DNA of 64,000 nt from Capsicum annuum (Eukaryota; Streptophyta; Magnoliopsida; Solanales; Solanaceae): the NCBI RefSeq assembly GCF_002878395.1, contig NC_061114.1, positions 144,832,560 to 144,896,559 on the forward strand, in the 5' to 3' direction. A model generated the notes under the pieces. The model was given only the letters and a program-made list of their open reading frames with translations, had not been told where the DNA came from and made no database searches. How positions within the stretch are numbered: the first letter of the stretch is position 1; each line of letters opens with the position of its first letter. Positions 11,941 to 23,769 of the stretch are shown here, piece after piece. Made by a program: the position numbers and the translations under genes.

Positions 11941-13985
11941 ATGAGTCAAGTCAATACCTTACTCCCATTGAATCCTATCCCAGTAAGGCTATTATGCCCT
12001 ATCCGTATGATTGCAGACCTAGTACGTGCAGGAAATTTAAAAGGAGTTCGAGATGATCCAGATGTTGTACCTCCTCCTGCTTCAGGTGATCCACAAAATA
12101 CTGCATACAAATAGACAGATAGAGCAAATCCTAGTAGAGCCAGCTAAGCAGAGGAGAGAGGATGAGGAAGCCCGGTCGGCTCAACAGGCAGAGCTAGCCA
12201 GGCCAAGGCCAATAGCTGATCATTGAGTAGTATCTAATGGAATCGAGATGGAGCTCCTAAAGCTCAGGCTCAAGTTATCCTAGCATTCAAATATATAAAG
12301 CCATATGATGATAAGGAAGACATGGTTTATGTTGCACCAACAGAAACAGGAGCTCTTATTCCAACTGTACTCCCCCTAATGTGAAGTTTGACATAACAAG
12401 TTCCATGACCTAGCTCTTAAACTTTAAAGGTTTATTTTTGGGCACAACTAAAGATATTGCTAATATGTACCTTGCTAACTTTGTCGAGATCTGGAAATTG
12501 TATACCATCTTGGGGTGGACGAGGAAGCACATAGACTAAGGTTTTTCCCCTTCTCACTGACTGGAAAAGCTTCTTTATGGTTAGGGGAACTTCCAAGAGG
12601 ATCTATCTCCAAACGGAACAAGTTGCGAAAGCAATTCTTAAATTGTTTCTTTCCTCTAACTAGGATGTTACAGCTTAAAAATATGATCTATAATTTCAGA
12701 AACCTTTATTGTAAGTTGATCTGTGATGCTTGGTTTAGGTTTAAGAAAAAGCATAGCATGGTATCCAATCACCAAATTTTAGGGACAAGCTTATTGGAGA
12801 TATTTTATTGAGCCTTGAATACCGGTTCTCGAGCCATGGCTAACACCATTACTGGTGGTGCACTATAAGATTATATTGGTAGGTAGATAATGAGGTTCTC
12901 GACCTAATTTTTCTCACTAATCGACGATGGCATACTCAGGAGGCTGAGAGGAGAGCTGTCACTTATGCTATCAGAACCTCTAGTGACCAGAGTGCAGTTG
13001 ATGAGTCTGTGGCGCAAAAGATTATGAAGCTGAGGATCTAGATTGGGTTGCTACCTAAGTAATTTGTAGTGATCAGTTTCAAAAAGGTGAATGCAGTAGG
13101 TGCATAGGGTTCAGCCTTAAGATCTTTTGAGTTAGTCTTAGAGGAGAAGGCAAAGTATCTTGATTGCAATTTGGTGGGTTTTCAAGTCTGAGGGCAAGGA
13201 AACTAAGGTCTAAACTACTATGGAAAATATATAGAGAGCGCAATAGGGAGCACGATGGTGATGAGAGACAAAAGAATGACTACAAGGAAAAGGGTGACAA
13301 GTACATTTTGCTAAGAATCCATGATACAAAATCAATAATGGAGGCAATGCTGACACTACTAGTGAAGGGGCAAGAGAGTTAGGAGGCTAGCCTTAAGGAG
13401 ATTAAGGCTGATATTTTAGGCTTGACCCAAAAGGTTGAGTCTCATACAACTTCTATCAAGAAGTTAGAGCACCAGTTCGGATAGATGTCAGCAATATTGA
13501 ATCAAAGGTAGACGAGGTACCCTTCTGAGTAACACGGTCCAAAACCCAAAAAATAAGGGTCACTTTTTTTCTATCACCACTCGGATTGGTTTATATACTA
13601 CTTATCCACCATTACCTACGGCTGAGGTACCAAAGAATGCTAGTTATGTGGTAGAAGAGACATCTTCCATGGAAGCTATAAGACAACAGGTGTTGATGCT
13701 AGAGTAGGTGAGGATATAGGTAAGGGCAAGGCCAACAATCTTGCAATAAGAAATATTCCATGACCTCCCCTTCCTTTTGCTCAAAGACTGAAGCAAAAGA
13801 AAGAGGAAAAGAAATTTAAGCAGTTTATTAATATGCTAAAAGATCTGAGCTTGAATATCCCTCTTCTTGGTACGTTTGGAGAAGATGTCTGGATACACCT
13901 GGTTCATGAAAGAGTTGCTGATTAAAAGTAGACTGCTAGTTTTGAAGATGTTGGAGGAGTTCCCCATTATGGTGCAGCCACTTTT
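11941..13985 (+). pseudogene. gag: Athila-type gag of element B, interrupted
   Basis: The first in-frame ATG is at 11941 (MSQVNTLLPL). The capsid core is at about 12515-12811 and contains LRFFPFSLTGKASLWLGELP and then GSISKRNKLRKQF. The C-terminal part near 13750-13900 reads LPFAQRLKQKKEE and INMLKDLSLNIPLL, which in this family leads into the protease. The reading stops at 13986, where an LTR starting TGTAACACC begins. Several frameshifts and TAG codons are present. The minus-strand gag at 42247-43618 and 52496-53205 is its homologue. Confidence 0.8.
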
Positions 13986-15110
13986 TGTAACACCCCGTAT
14001 TTAAGTACGTGTATTGGCGTATTCAAGTACGTGTATAGGTCTTATTTATAAGGAATTAATTTTTTTTATTTTATTTATATCGGAATTTGCACGTCGATGG
14101 TTCTATGCGAAGGTTATTGAATAAGCTTTCCACTGATATAAATATTTCCAAAAACGGATAGGTTTCGGATATAATCGAGCACGTTCGAAACTATAAAACG
14201 GTGGCCGGGATATTTGGGAATAGTAAATGTGCAGGAAAATTTCCTGCACACAAATTACTGAGGCCAGCTGAATTTTTTGGTCAACTTTGAGTGATCATAA
14301 CTCCCTTAATATAATGAACTGGGAGAGCTGTGACCTATGAAAAGAAAGATCTTTGATTCTTCTTTCCAATCCAGATCCAATGTCTAAGTAAGGAGTTATA
14401 CTCGTTTTACTTCAGCCTATCAAAACAGATTTTTAGGGTCAACTTCAAATGACCATAACTCCTTGTACAGGATGAATTGGGTGGCCTACTTTATATGAAA
14501 TGAAATCCCTTTGAATTATCCTTCCAGCGATACCAATTTCACCCAAATCCGATATCGGAGCAAAGAGTTATGGTCGATCCACCTTAGCGTATCAAGACAG
14601 TCCACCAAAGGATAGATTTGACATTATTTAAATTTTAAAGGCATTTTGGTCATTTCCTATTATATTATGGACGGGAATATGTGTATATATACATGTATAT
14701 GAGTTCAAAAACTCATTTTCATCATCAATCATTGAGAAAAAGCAATCCCTAGCCAAATTTGACCTTTAAATTACTTTTGATTCAACCGTAGAAATTCCAA
14801 AGTAATTCGATAACTGCGTTTGTCATCTCAAGAGCTTCGAACGGCACCTATTATTTGTGCAAACAGGATTGCATAATCAATAGGTGAATTCTGAGGTATG
14901 AATGTTGTTTGCCTTTGTTCTTTTCCATATGTATATGTGTGATAGAGGATTATACGTATTGGTTGTTATTGAAAGGTGATGGAAATAGGGTTATGGACTA
15001 TTTTGCATGGTTTGGTTGTATTGAATTGTAGAAGGTGGATATGGTAATTGAGTTATGGGAGGTAACCCATTGGATTGTTGGTCAAGTCTAAGTAACCAAC
15101 ATAGCCATGT
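13986..15110 (+). repeat. Truncated chromovirus LTR inside B
   Basis: It starts tgtaacaccccg and follows the C LTR in order: gtgcaggaaaat, two spaced copies of gatcataactcc (14293 and 14451), aaaggcattttggtcatttcc (14637-14657), a TATA run (14683-14697) and the exon-like phrase aattctgaggtatg near 14890. After about 15110 the similarity to LTRs fades. The C LTR is 2.4 kb, so more than half is missing here. I read it as the leftover of an element that inserted at the gag-protease junction of B. The right border is approximate. Confidence 0.7.
14637..14697 (+). promoter_or_regulatory. Putative LTR core promoter
   Basis: The shared GGCATTTTGGTCATTTCC core at 14637-14657 is followed about 40 bp later by tgtatatatacatgta. 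The same pair occurs in the LTRs of C and G. Confidence 0.5.
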
Positions 15111-16541
15111 CATTTTCGCGACTTTAAATCAAGCATTGGGTGAGAGACAACCCACTATTTTAGTATTCACCTTTGTTTTTCCCTTTTTAGGTAAAATAGA
15201 ATAAGGACAAAACTAGAAAGTAGTAAAAATTGTTCGATTCATAACATCCAGGTAAGGGGACTTCGTGACTAATTCAACAAGGTCATAAGTCTCACGTAGG
15301 CCAGGTAAGTTGTGCTTTAACTGAAAAGATAAAATTTTGAGGACTTTTTGGGAATGTTTGGACTTTAATCAATGAACTTACTTGTAGGATCATAAATACA
15401 ACTTATGACCTTGTAAGTAGCAAAGTCAGTGTCTGAATACAAAGTCCAAAAAGTAGGAAAATTGGACAAAAATTGTGACCCACATACAGTTGGCACATAC
15501 AGACTGTATGTACTACATACAGGCCTATGTGGCAGCTATAAGTAGGCATTACTATGGGCCCAATTTTGTTTAATATTTTTGGCCAACCTACTCTTAGAAA
15601 AACCCTAAACTGACTCTCATTCTCTATTTAAGCCCTTTAAATCGATTTTAACATTTAGAAATCCTTAAAATCTCTTCTAAATTCTCAAAATCCAACCTTC
15701 CTCTATAAGTTCAAACTTTTACCATAGGCAGTAAAAGGTTAAATTGTTACTCGTTTGAGTTAAAAAGTTTTTCAAAAGTTCTATATACGTGCTCAAATGT
15801 TGGGTTTACTTATCTTTATAATAGTTCACTTCAAATTTTCATCTAAAAGGCAATGTTCTTGGCTCCTATTCATAGTATCTTGTCCTAAAGTTAAAATAAG
15901 CAAGTGGGATGTTACTTTCATGAAAAACATATAGAAAATATCATGCTTGTATAAAGGATCCATTAACCAGCCTAAAAATCCTAATGTAGGGCATTGTTCA
16001 TGAATTAAACTATAATTTTATGACCTTAACGAATGTTGAAGTTTAAGAAGTTGAGGAATACAAGAAGTTTGCATGTTATGTTTTTATTGAAAAAGATTAG
16101 TCTTGAAATTTGTGTACACATTGGACTTGTTGGGACTGAGTGCATGTTCTAGGGATGTACAAATTCAAGGAAAATTCAAAGTTGTCAAATTTTTAGTTTT
16201 TCTTCGAATTTTAGAGATCCCTCATTATTTATTGGAGACTAACAATTTTTTTTTAGGTATGCATGGAATAGAAGAATAAATCCAGACCGGCTAGGAAATA
16301 GGAGGAGTCCCTCAAGCCTAGTGTCTCGGTAGAGGAGTACTTGATTGAACAAATTAGAGTAGCCTGAGCTATGGCGACATGTCGCATGACAAGGGTCCAG
16401 AGATAACTCACACTAGAGACTATTATTATAGGAAACATGAGTGTGCAGATTAAAGATGATTCACAGTGGGGCATATGACCTGCTTTTACTCAGCTCAGGA
16501 CCCGAACTGAGTCCATTCAGGCTATTCAGGTTGTTAAGGCT
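15111..16541 (+). other. Non-coding stretch before the extra ORF of B
   Basis: No supported ORF. At 15485-15540 it has cacatacagactgtatg and catacaggcctatgtgg, words like those in the U3 of B. A TATTTAAG box at 15626-15633 follows a run of conserved-looking leader (aaaaaccctaaac). This could be the promoter and leader of the downstream ORF, or a fragment of another Athila-like LTR. Confidence 0.4.
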
Positions 16542-18420
16542 ATGTCTAGGCCAAAGATAAAGATGGCACAGAGATCACCACCGCACTCTCCATATCCTAT
16601 TGAGGGTGATGTTAATGATGATGAGGATTAGGATGATGATTAGAATAAGGCGGAGTTACCTCCCACAACAGTTAGATAGGACCCCTAGTCCGAGGAGGGG
16701 CCCCAAGATGAGTCTGATGTAGAAAATGAGGAGCAGTCATCAGTAGTACCCCAGTCTTACGAGGGTAGAACACTTCAAGAGAAATCTTCAGTTGTAACCC
16801 AGTTTGAGGGTATAACTAGGATGCACTCCATGTACCAGCACCTAATTTATAGATACCAGCCTAGCATGATCAGACATTCGACCCTACACATATCTTAGAG
16901 TAACCTCTTGATGAGGTGAACCTGAGATGGTGTGTGGTGGGACTTTAGACTATATTTGACTAGGACAACTATATTACCTAGACTGGCCAACCCATGAGAA
17001 CTATATATTAGGAGAGATGTATTAACTTGTCAGGGTTGTCCAGTGCACTAGTGTTGCATGCTATATTTAATAGATATTAGTTAGGGTAGATAACTCGACC
17101 CTAAAGTTCTTACAACCCGACTTTGGTGTAGGAATTCTATGCATTATATCATACTATATTAGCCTTGACTATGTTGAAGAGTATAGGTATTCTGAGGTAC
17201 ATTAAGCAACCGTAGCTTGAGTAGACTCATGTGTAAGGGGTTATGGTAGATATTTTAGTAGCAACCATCCACCAAGCTCTTTTGGGCCAGATTATGTGGC
17301 TCCGGTATCCACAATTGAGTATGATTATATATCGAGAGTTTTTTTTTGCTAGATATATTACATGTGATACTAAACGTAAGAGTGAGAGAGATGAGTTGGT
17401 GAGATGGATAACTAGCTAGCTATACTTTACCTCTAGGTGATGATACACTTTTGATCGAGGGGCAGGGTATCATAAAGAAGGTGGTGCTCACTTTTGCCAT
17501 TTAGTTTTGGTGGCTTCTTGTTCATTATAGACTATGTCTAACTTCTGCAGATAATGTAATGACTTGGGATAGAGTATTACTGATTTCTAGCATAATGGTT
17601 AGATATGACATTGCCTGTGCTGCTATGATTTGGTATGAGCTTCATGAGAGAGCTTTTGATGGGGCTACGACTCTGCCATTTCGTTACCCTTTTAAGTAGT
17701 TATATATTGAGGCCGGTGTGCCTTAGATACCAGGAGTTGATTAGAGAGTACCGATAATGGACACATCACAAACTAGGACAATGAGGGATTTGACATATTT
17801 GGACAATCCCAGGAGACCCCATATGCCTACTATAGTGAATCCGGTATTGTCTGAGGCCCCATCACTCCCCATAGAGTCTATTGATACACTGGGAGGTGAT
17901 GTGGGGTTTAGTATGGATTTTGTTATGGGGGAGAATAGATAGGACCCCAAGTTGAGTACTTAGGTTAAGGGACCCCCACTCTATCTTCTTCAGTTCCTAC
18001 ATCGACTTCAGAGCCAGTGGGTGTATCTTTAATGCTCCCTCGCCCATCCACTACCGCTGCTGCTTTTGGTATAGTTCTAGTATCTCATGAGTTTTTGTAG
18101 AGCTTGGTGAAGAATCAAAGAGTCATCGACACTCAGCTATAGAATATCGAGGTCGAGTTAGCAACTTTGTATAGACAGATATGGTCATGGGTCAAACTAT
18201 GCTAGAGATGGCTAAAGCTATGTTAGAGTCTACACGCTGAACTACTATGTCAGAGCTATGAGCTGAGTTTCATGCATGCATAGATTCTTTTGAGGTTGAT
18301 CATCAATATATTTAGCAGTATTGAGGTACTAAATCTAAGTGATATTAAGGAGGAAGTAAATGTACTTAGAGCGGAGGTGCGCTCTATCACTGGAAGCCAC
18401 ATATATGCCATCCCTCCATT
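16542..18420 (+). pseudogene. Extra ORF of B resembling 'putative plant transposon protein'
   Basis: The ATG at 16542 opens MSRPKIKMAQRSPPHSPYP, followed by a very acidic stretch (GDVNDDED). Further readable blocks are LRWCVVGL (16919), REFFFARYI (about 17335), FWWLLVHYRLCLTSADNVMTW (17505 onward) and WYELHERAFDGATTLPF (about 17630). This order of blocks matches, from memory, a protein family common in Solanaceae that Pfam calls Transposase_32. The C-terminal part near 18080-18330 is heptad-like and may form a coiled coil. More than ten stops and several frameshifts break it. Its role is not established. Its place after gag and before the 3' LTR resembles the env-like ORF of Athila elements, which is inference. 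Confidence 0.6.
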
Positions 18421-19703
18421 TGTGCCCTCATTTGTTTAGCCCAAACCTCCGTATGGGCCTAAATTCTTTGACTTACTCATGAAGGGTGATGATACGGCTT
18501 GTGTAATTTGGACAACTAGAGGCAATAAGAGGACCTGCAAGATCCCACAATGCCATATGACCAACCTTTAAATGAGCTAGACATGAGTCAGTGGAAACTA
18601 TAGCTATTGCTTAGCAGAGAAAGGCTGGGATAGCAGCAAAGGTATCATTTAGTAGTGCACTGCCACCACCTCTACCTTTACCACCCAAATACCCTAATCT
18701 TAAGGCAATCATAACATGGGCGCCTAGTGTATCCCAGGTATGTGTTCATTCCCTTGCTTTATATATTTGCTTAGCGCATTAGGGACAGTGCACAATTTTC
18801 AGTTAAGGGTGGGATAAACCATAGTCATCGAGAGTATTTTTTGCCATGCTTCTTTTACTATCAGTCATGGTATGATTGTAAAATACGCATTCCTAGGTTT
18901 AAAATTTATGTCATGACGTGTTTTGTTTTGTGTTGTGTTTGTTTTTGTGTAATTAGGAGATTTTTAGATATTTAGGGCTGTTGTCATATTTTTGTTGATT
19001 TTAAGAAAAATGATACCCCTCTAAAAGTTTATTTTTAGAACTATGTATATATATATGTATATATATAAAGTTGTGGATCTTATCATGACAGTATAATTAG
19101 GGACGTGATAATCATAACAAACTTGTGATCAAACCCGATAGGTAGTAGCTTGGAATGTGATTCTATGCCATGTGTGTGCAAGATGCTACCTTGTTCCCTG
19201 TGTATGTTAAATCCAGAACTTGCATGGTTAGTCTTGCCTAGGTTTTTGGATACTCCATTAGGATTGAATCATAGGCTATTTTTAATTTTAATCCATATTT
19301 AGACTAAATAACCTTCCCAATATGAAATAGTATCCCGTTATCCCATTTTGAGACGTATAGTCCATTTCTTTATTTTCACCCTTCACCTTCCCAGTTGTGT
19401 TGCAATGAACCTATTTTGGTCCTGGTCCTCTCGTACATTGTGCAACTCAACTCAACCAGATTACCTAAAATGAGGGTGGCTATCATAGGTGTACATGGTA
19501 TAGAGTAGGAATAAAGAAGGCTAAGAGAATAAGAGAAAAAGTTAGTAAGGCTAGGTGTGTTGAAAAAGAAAAGAAAAAGAAAAATAACGAATAAAAGAAA
19601 CCACACCCAACTAGAATGCACATAAAAGAATAAAAGGGAGAAATAAGGGTGGAATAAAATGAAATTGGTTAAAGTATGGACCCCAAAGTTAGTGTAGTGC
19701 CAA
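18421..19703 (+). other. 3' non-coding part of B, left of C
   Basis: Near 18775-18820 the phrase cgcattagggacagtgcaca, followed by agttaagggtggga, resembles the end-of-ORF region of Athila/Tat elements. A short (at)n run lies at 19043-19068. A purine-rich run at 19560-19640 creates a spurious Phe/Leu-rich ORF on the other strand. No gene is seen. The stretch continues after C at 29763. Confidence 0.5.
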
Positions 19704-19708
19704 GGATG
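19704..19708 (+). repeat. Target-site duplication of C, left copy
   Basis: The sequence ggatg directly precedes the TGTAATACC of the 5' LTR. The same five bases follow the 3' LTR at 29758-29762. Confidence 0.95.
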
Positions 19709-19969
19709 TGTAATACCCCGGGAAATTTTTCATTGAAATTTTGTGTGTAAACGTGTTGGGTTCTATCTTCTAAAATGAATTATAAATTTTTCATGCAGAA
19801 TGTCTTAGATTATGACCCACCATAGCGTAGAGTATCGAATAATACTTCCAATGATATGTGGATCATCCAAAACGGACACCCCAGCGACGAGTTATGAACA
19901 TTCCGATCGAACCGTGAATAGTAGTGAACAGTAAAACGTGCAGGAAAAAGTACTCAGGCCTGGCGTATT

Positions 19970-20310
19970 TTTGCTCCAACTGTAAATGATCATAACTCCT
20001 TGTAAATAATGATCTGGGTGATCTACTATATATCAACGAAAAGCTTTGCGAGTCCTCTTTTTGATGAAATTGGTTTCATCCAATTCATTTATCAGAGAAA
20101 AAAGTTATGGTCGATCTACTTCATCCTATCAAAAGTGAATTTGTAGGTCAACTTCAAACGATCATAACTCCTTGTACACAATGATCTGGGTGAGATACTA
20201 TATATCAACAGAAATATATGAGAGTCCTCTTTCTAATGAAATTGATTTCATCCAATTTGGATATCGGAGTAAAGCGTTATGGTTGATCTACTTCAGACTA
20301 TCAAAACAGT
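19970..20310 (+). repeat. About 172-bp duplicated block in U3 of the C LTR
   Basis: The phrase gatcataactccttgta recurs at 19988 and 20160, and each copy is followed by atgatctgggtga, gagtcctcttt and gttatggt-gatctacttc. The same duplication is in the 3' LTR (27635 and 27808) and, with a shorter step, in the truncated LTR at 14293 and 14451. Confidence 0.85.
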
Positions 20311-20348
20311 CTACCAAAGAACAGATTCGAAAATTATTTAATTATTAA

Positions 20349-20408
20349 GGGCATTTTGGTCATTATGCCTTCACTTCATGGACGAAAATTGTCCATTTAT
20401 ATCTATAT
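20349..20408 (+). promoter_or_regulatory. Putative core promoter of C (5' LTR)
   Basis: ggcattttggtcatt at 20349-20363 is followed after about 33 bp by catttatatctatattg (TATA-like, 20394-20410). The same pair is in the 3' LTR from 27997. This would place the RNA start near 20430, leaving a transcribed LTR part of almost 1.9 kb. Confidence 0.5.
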
Positions 20409-21219
20409 TGAGCCATAAAATTCATGTTCTTCCATCAGAAACATTGAGAGAAGTAAACCCTAGATCCATTTTGAGCTCCAAATATCTTCCAATTTCATTG
20501 TAGAAATTCAAATTTGATCTGATAATCAAACTCATCATCTCAAGACCTTCGAGGAGCACCCCTTATTTGTGTGAACAAGATTCCATAATCAAGAGGTCAA
20601 TTTCAAGGTATATGGGGTTTTTTTCAACAAGAGCACTCTTTCGTTCTTGTGCCCAAAAGTAATTTTCTTTATGAAAACATGATTTTTACTTGATTATTAT
20701 GATTTTGAAGCATGAAATCATATTCTATGATGATTATTATGAAATTTTGATGTCTATGATTTTGAAAGATGGATTTGCATGTGTGGTGATATAAAGCATG
20801 AATCTTGAACGATATTTATCATGATTTTGATATTGGGTCTTGAACCCCATTTGAAATTATGTCTTTGAGAAAATGTGTGCTATAAGCACGTTGATGTTGA
20901 ATATTTGAGATGTGTTGAATGATTTGACCTTTTAGTCTTAATGGAGTCGCTTTGAACTCGAATGTGAAAGAAATTCACAACGTGTTTGATTATGATAAAT
21001 GGGTAGCATGATGGCTCCCGATGTATACTTATATATTGATAAAAGTTGTTTTGTTGTGAATTGTCTTTGAAATGATCTGAGCTGAGTTCGGGAGTACTCT
21101 TTAGCATCGAGTGGGAGGTATAAAGTGAACTTACTTTCCTAGAACTACGTGCCCCATAGGATGTGAGCCTGAGGCTGATTTATATAGTGATCACTAGTGT
21201 TTTTGGATTGATATTGGAA

Positions 21220-21246
21220 GTCCTACTCTGATGGCAAGGATAGGAC
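21220..21246 (+). other. Conserved hairpin with an ATGGCAA loop (C 5' LTR)
   Basis: GTCCTA pairs with TAGGAC around a loop containing gatggcaagga. The 3' LTR copy is at 28869-28895. The D LTR has CTATTCTA/TAGAATAG around atggcaaagg at 34122-34147: a different stem with the same loop core. Confidence 0.55.
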
Positions 21247-21566
21247 GGTTGTCCCCAACGTGGGTTGGACGTTGGACTCCATGTGGCTCACATAGTTTAT
21301 GTCGGTTATAGGATCTCCCAGTGTGTGTGTGTTTCCTTGTGTCTATGGTGAACGATGAAGTGATTTGAAAGTGAATTGTGAAGTTATTCTTTCGAAAGAT
21401 TTAAATGATATTTACATTATGAGAATTGATATTCTTGATTAACTGAAAGTGATTGACAAATTATATGATGACTCACATGTGTTATTATACTTATTTCATC
21501 CTCTCATGATTCTGATGATTTTCTTTGGGCTATCTGAGTCTTTCATACATCCTGCATATTTCTTAT

Positions 21567-21842
21567 AAATATTTATGATGATGATGTTTATAAAACTGCA
21601 TACACCCCCATATACTCAATTCCTTTCCATGGTACTGACCCACATCCAAAGATGTGGGTCAGNNNNNNNNNNNNNNNNNNNNNNNNNNNNNNNNNNNNNN
21701 NNNNNNNNNNNNNNNNNNNNNNNNNNNNNNNNNNNNNNNNNNNNNNNNNNNNNNNNNNNNNNAAATATTTATGATGATGATGTTTATAAAACTGCATACA
21801 CCCCCATATACTCAATTCCTTTCCATGGTACTGACCCACATC
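21567..21842. other. Assembly gap with 80-bp overlap and folded-back contig end
   Basis: Bases 21567-21646 are identical to 21763-21842. Between them, 21635-21662 is a perfect 12-bp inverted repeat with loop caaa, the reverse complement of the native loop tttg, and then 100 Ns follow. The left contig ends in a fold-back at a native hairpin, and the right contig restarts 80 bp earlier. Confidence 0.95.
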
Positions 21843-21854
21843 TTTGGATGTGGG
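21835..21854 (+). other. Hairpin before GGTTCAGGTG (C 5' LTR)
   Basis: CCCACATC and GATGTGGG pair perfectly around tttg. GGTTCAGGTG follows at 21875. It is the equivalent of hairpins in the LTRs of D, G, R and the fragment at 41544-42246. Confidence 0.7.
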
Positions 21855-22308
21855 CTGTATTTTCTCGGAATGTAGGTTCAGGTGCTCAGTTCCAGGTTCG
21901 ACAGTGATTCTTCAGGCATGCTATTCTACATCCTCTTTTGTGGTGAGTCCTTATGTTCCAAGGATGTGATGTCTGATGTTGGTTTCATGGAATTACTTAT
22001 ATTTGATAATTGAGTATGAGTTAGTTGGGGCATGTCTCAATGGATCGCTGGTTTTATTGATTTTCTTAGAGGCTTGTCAGACTAGTATAGATGTTGGGAG
22101 TTGACTAATAAGTCATATTTTTTTATCTTTCTGAAATTCTTTTATTCTTGAATGATGATTACTATGTTGATATTTGAAGGTTATTTATGAAAACCCCGTT
22201 GATTCGTGTTGATCTGAATGAAAATAGCTCAAAGGGTTAGCTTGGGGCTACTCGTAGCCTCAAGCACCATGTGACGCTCTGGAGCTCATTTTTGGGGCAT
22301 TACAAACT

Positions 22309-22320
22309 TGGTATCAGAGC
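22309..22320 (+). other. Primer-binding site of element C
   Basis: tggtatcagagc is an exact match to the initiator tRNA-Met type of site, four bases after the LTR end. Confidence 0.95.
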
Positions 22321-22517
22321 GTAAGGTTTTAAGGTGTCCTACGGAGTCTGACAAGCCTCGTTAAGTATAGTCTTGATCATTGGTGTGTAGTGCACCACAT
22401 CTATAGGCAAGAGGCTACAAGACATTTTAAAAAAAAGTGTGATTCTTTCTTTCAGAAGTCTATCGTGCTTAAAGTGTCTCTCTCTGCTATTGATTTGTGC
22501 TTTCCTCTTTCAGAAAT

Positions 22518-23769
22518 ATGCCTCCATGTCGAACGAGAAGAAATAATGATGGTCAGCAACCTTAACCCCCTGACCCATTGAATGAAAACATGTCTCATGC
22601 TAAATTTGTGGCAGCCTTTCAGGCGCTGGCCCAAGCTGTTACTACAAATGTTCAGGCCAACCCGACCCCGGCTCTATAGCAGCAGGAAGATGATTCAGCT
22701 ACTGCCAGGATCTGTGACTGCGGATGAATCCACCAAAATTCTATGGGTCCAGGTCCGATGAGGATCCACGGTATTTTTAGAGGAGGTGCGGAAGATTACT
22801 CAGGTGATGCATATATCTGAGGAACATAGTGTGGAGTTGGCTGCGTATAGGTTGAAAGACCTTAATTATGAATGGGTTGTTGCTTGGAGGAAAGGTAGAG
22901 GTGAGGGAGCTGTCCCTACAACTTGGCAAGAGTTCCAGGATGCATTCCTGGATAAGTTTTTTTCTTTGGAGATGAAGGAGGTGAAGGTGGAATAGTTTAT
23001 GAACCTGTGACAGGGCTCTATGACTATTAGGGAGTACTGTCTAAAGTTCAATCAGTTGGCCAAGTATGCTCCTGACTTAGTGGCTGATAATCGGGCTAGT
23101 ATGAGTAAGTTTATGACTGAAGTGTCTAGTTATGTGGTTAAGGAGTGTAGGTCTGCTATGCTGAATAGTGAGATGAATTTTTCTAGGCTGATGACTCATG
23201 CCCAATAGATTGAGGCAGATAAGATTAAGGAGAGAGGTAGAATGAGAGGGAATAAGAGAGCTAGGTCCGAGCAGCATGAACAGGGTCAGACTAGATCACA
23301 GGGAGGGAGTCGCCCTTAGTATCAGGACCATTCGTCTATGCCAACACCGTCATCTACTAGTGCTCCCATGCCTAGAGGTAGGCAGGAGCAAGGTAGCAGG
23401 TCATATGTATCCAGGTCCCAGTACAGTGTTGGCAGTAAGACAAATCGTCCCCTGTGTCCTAAGTATGGTAGGGCTTATTCGGGTGAGTGTTGGGGTGAGA
23501 AGAGGGGATGTTTCTGGTGTGGTGACATGGGTCACAGAGTTAGAGATTGTCCACAGGATGGACAAGGGCATCGTGACTATTGCCCTCAGACCCAGATTCA
23601 GACTATTAGTGCTCCAGTTCCAGCGACACGCCCAGCCCCATCTCAGGGCGCCTCTTCTAGCAGTGCTGGCAGGCAGCCCCAGAATAGATTCTATGCTTTA
23701 TCGTCCCACCAGGAACAGGAAGACTCTCCCGATGTTGTTACTGGTATGCTTCGTATATTTTAGTTTGAT
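22518..23769 (+). pseudogene. gag: gag of element C, broken
   Basis: The ATG at 22518 opens MPPCRTRRNND. A frameshift near 22735 leads into the capsid part (22786-23220: VRKITQVMHI, WRKGRGEGAVPTTWQEFQ, MTIREYCLKFNQLAKYAP). Stops are TAG after VKVE, TGA after FMNL, TAG after THAQ and TAG in SRP-YQ, most of them where Gln or Arg is expected. The zinc knuckle CFWCGDMGHRVRDC is intact (about 23510-23552). The last gag frame runs to a TAG at 23761 and continues in the same frame into the protease, so gag and pol were one ORF. Confidence 0.88.

Larger units (their letters stand above)
19709..22304 (+). repeat. 5' LTR of element C, with an assembly gap
   Basis: It starts tgtaataccccggg and ends gcattaca. 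Its apparent length is 2596 bp, which includes 100 Ns (21663-21762) and 96 bp of repeated or folded-back sequence. Taking out 196 bp gives 2400 bp, against 2402 bp for the 3' LTR. Confidence 0.95.

Noticed and set aside
19376..19621. Minus-strand ORF with a hydrophobic Phe/Leu-rich protein
   Set aside because: It is the complement of a purine-rich non-coding run (gaaaaagaaaag); there is no family match and no conservation elsewhere in the window.
21575..21907. ORFs spanning the N gap
   Set aside because: They arise from the duplicated LTR block and the run of N; the LTR is non-coding.
23758..23769. Programmed stop readthrough between gag and protease of C
   Set aside because: The TAG at 23761 is one of many stops in this element, and D reads the same junction without a stop (CVIYFDIYVLLD).
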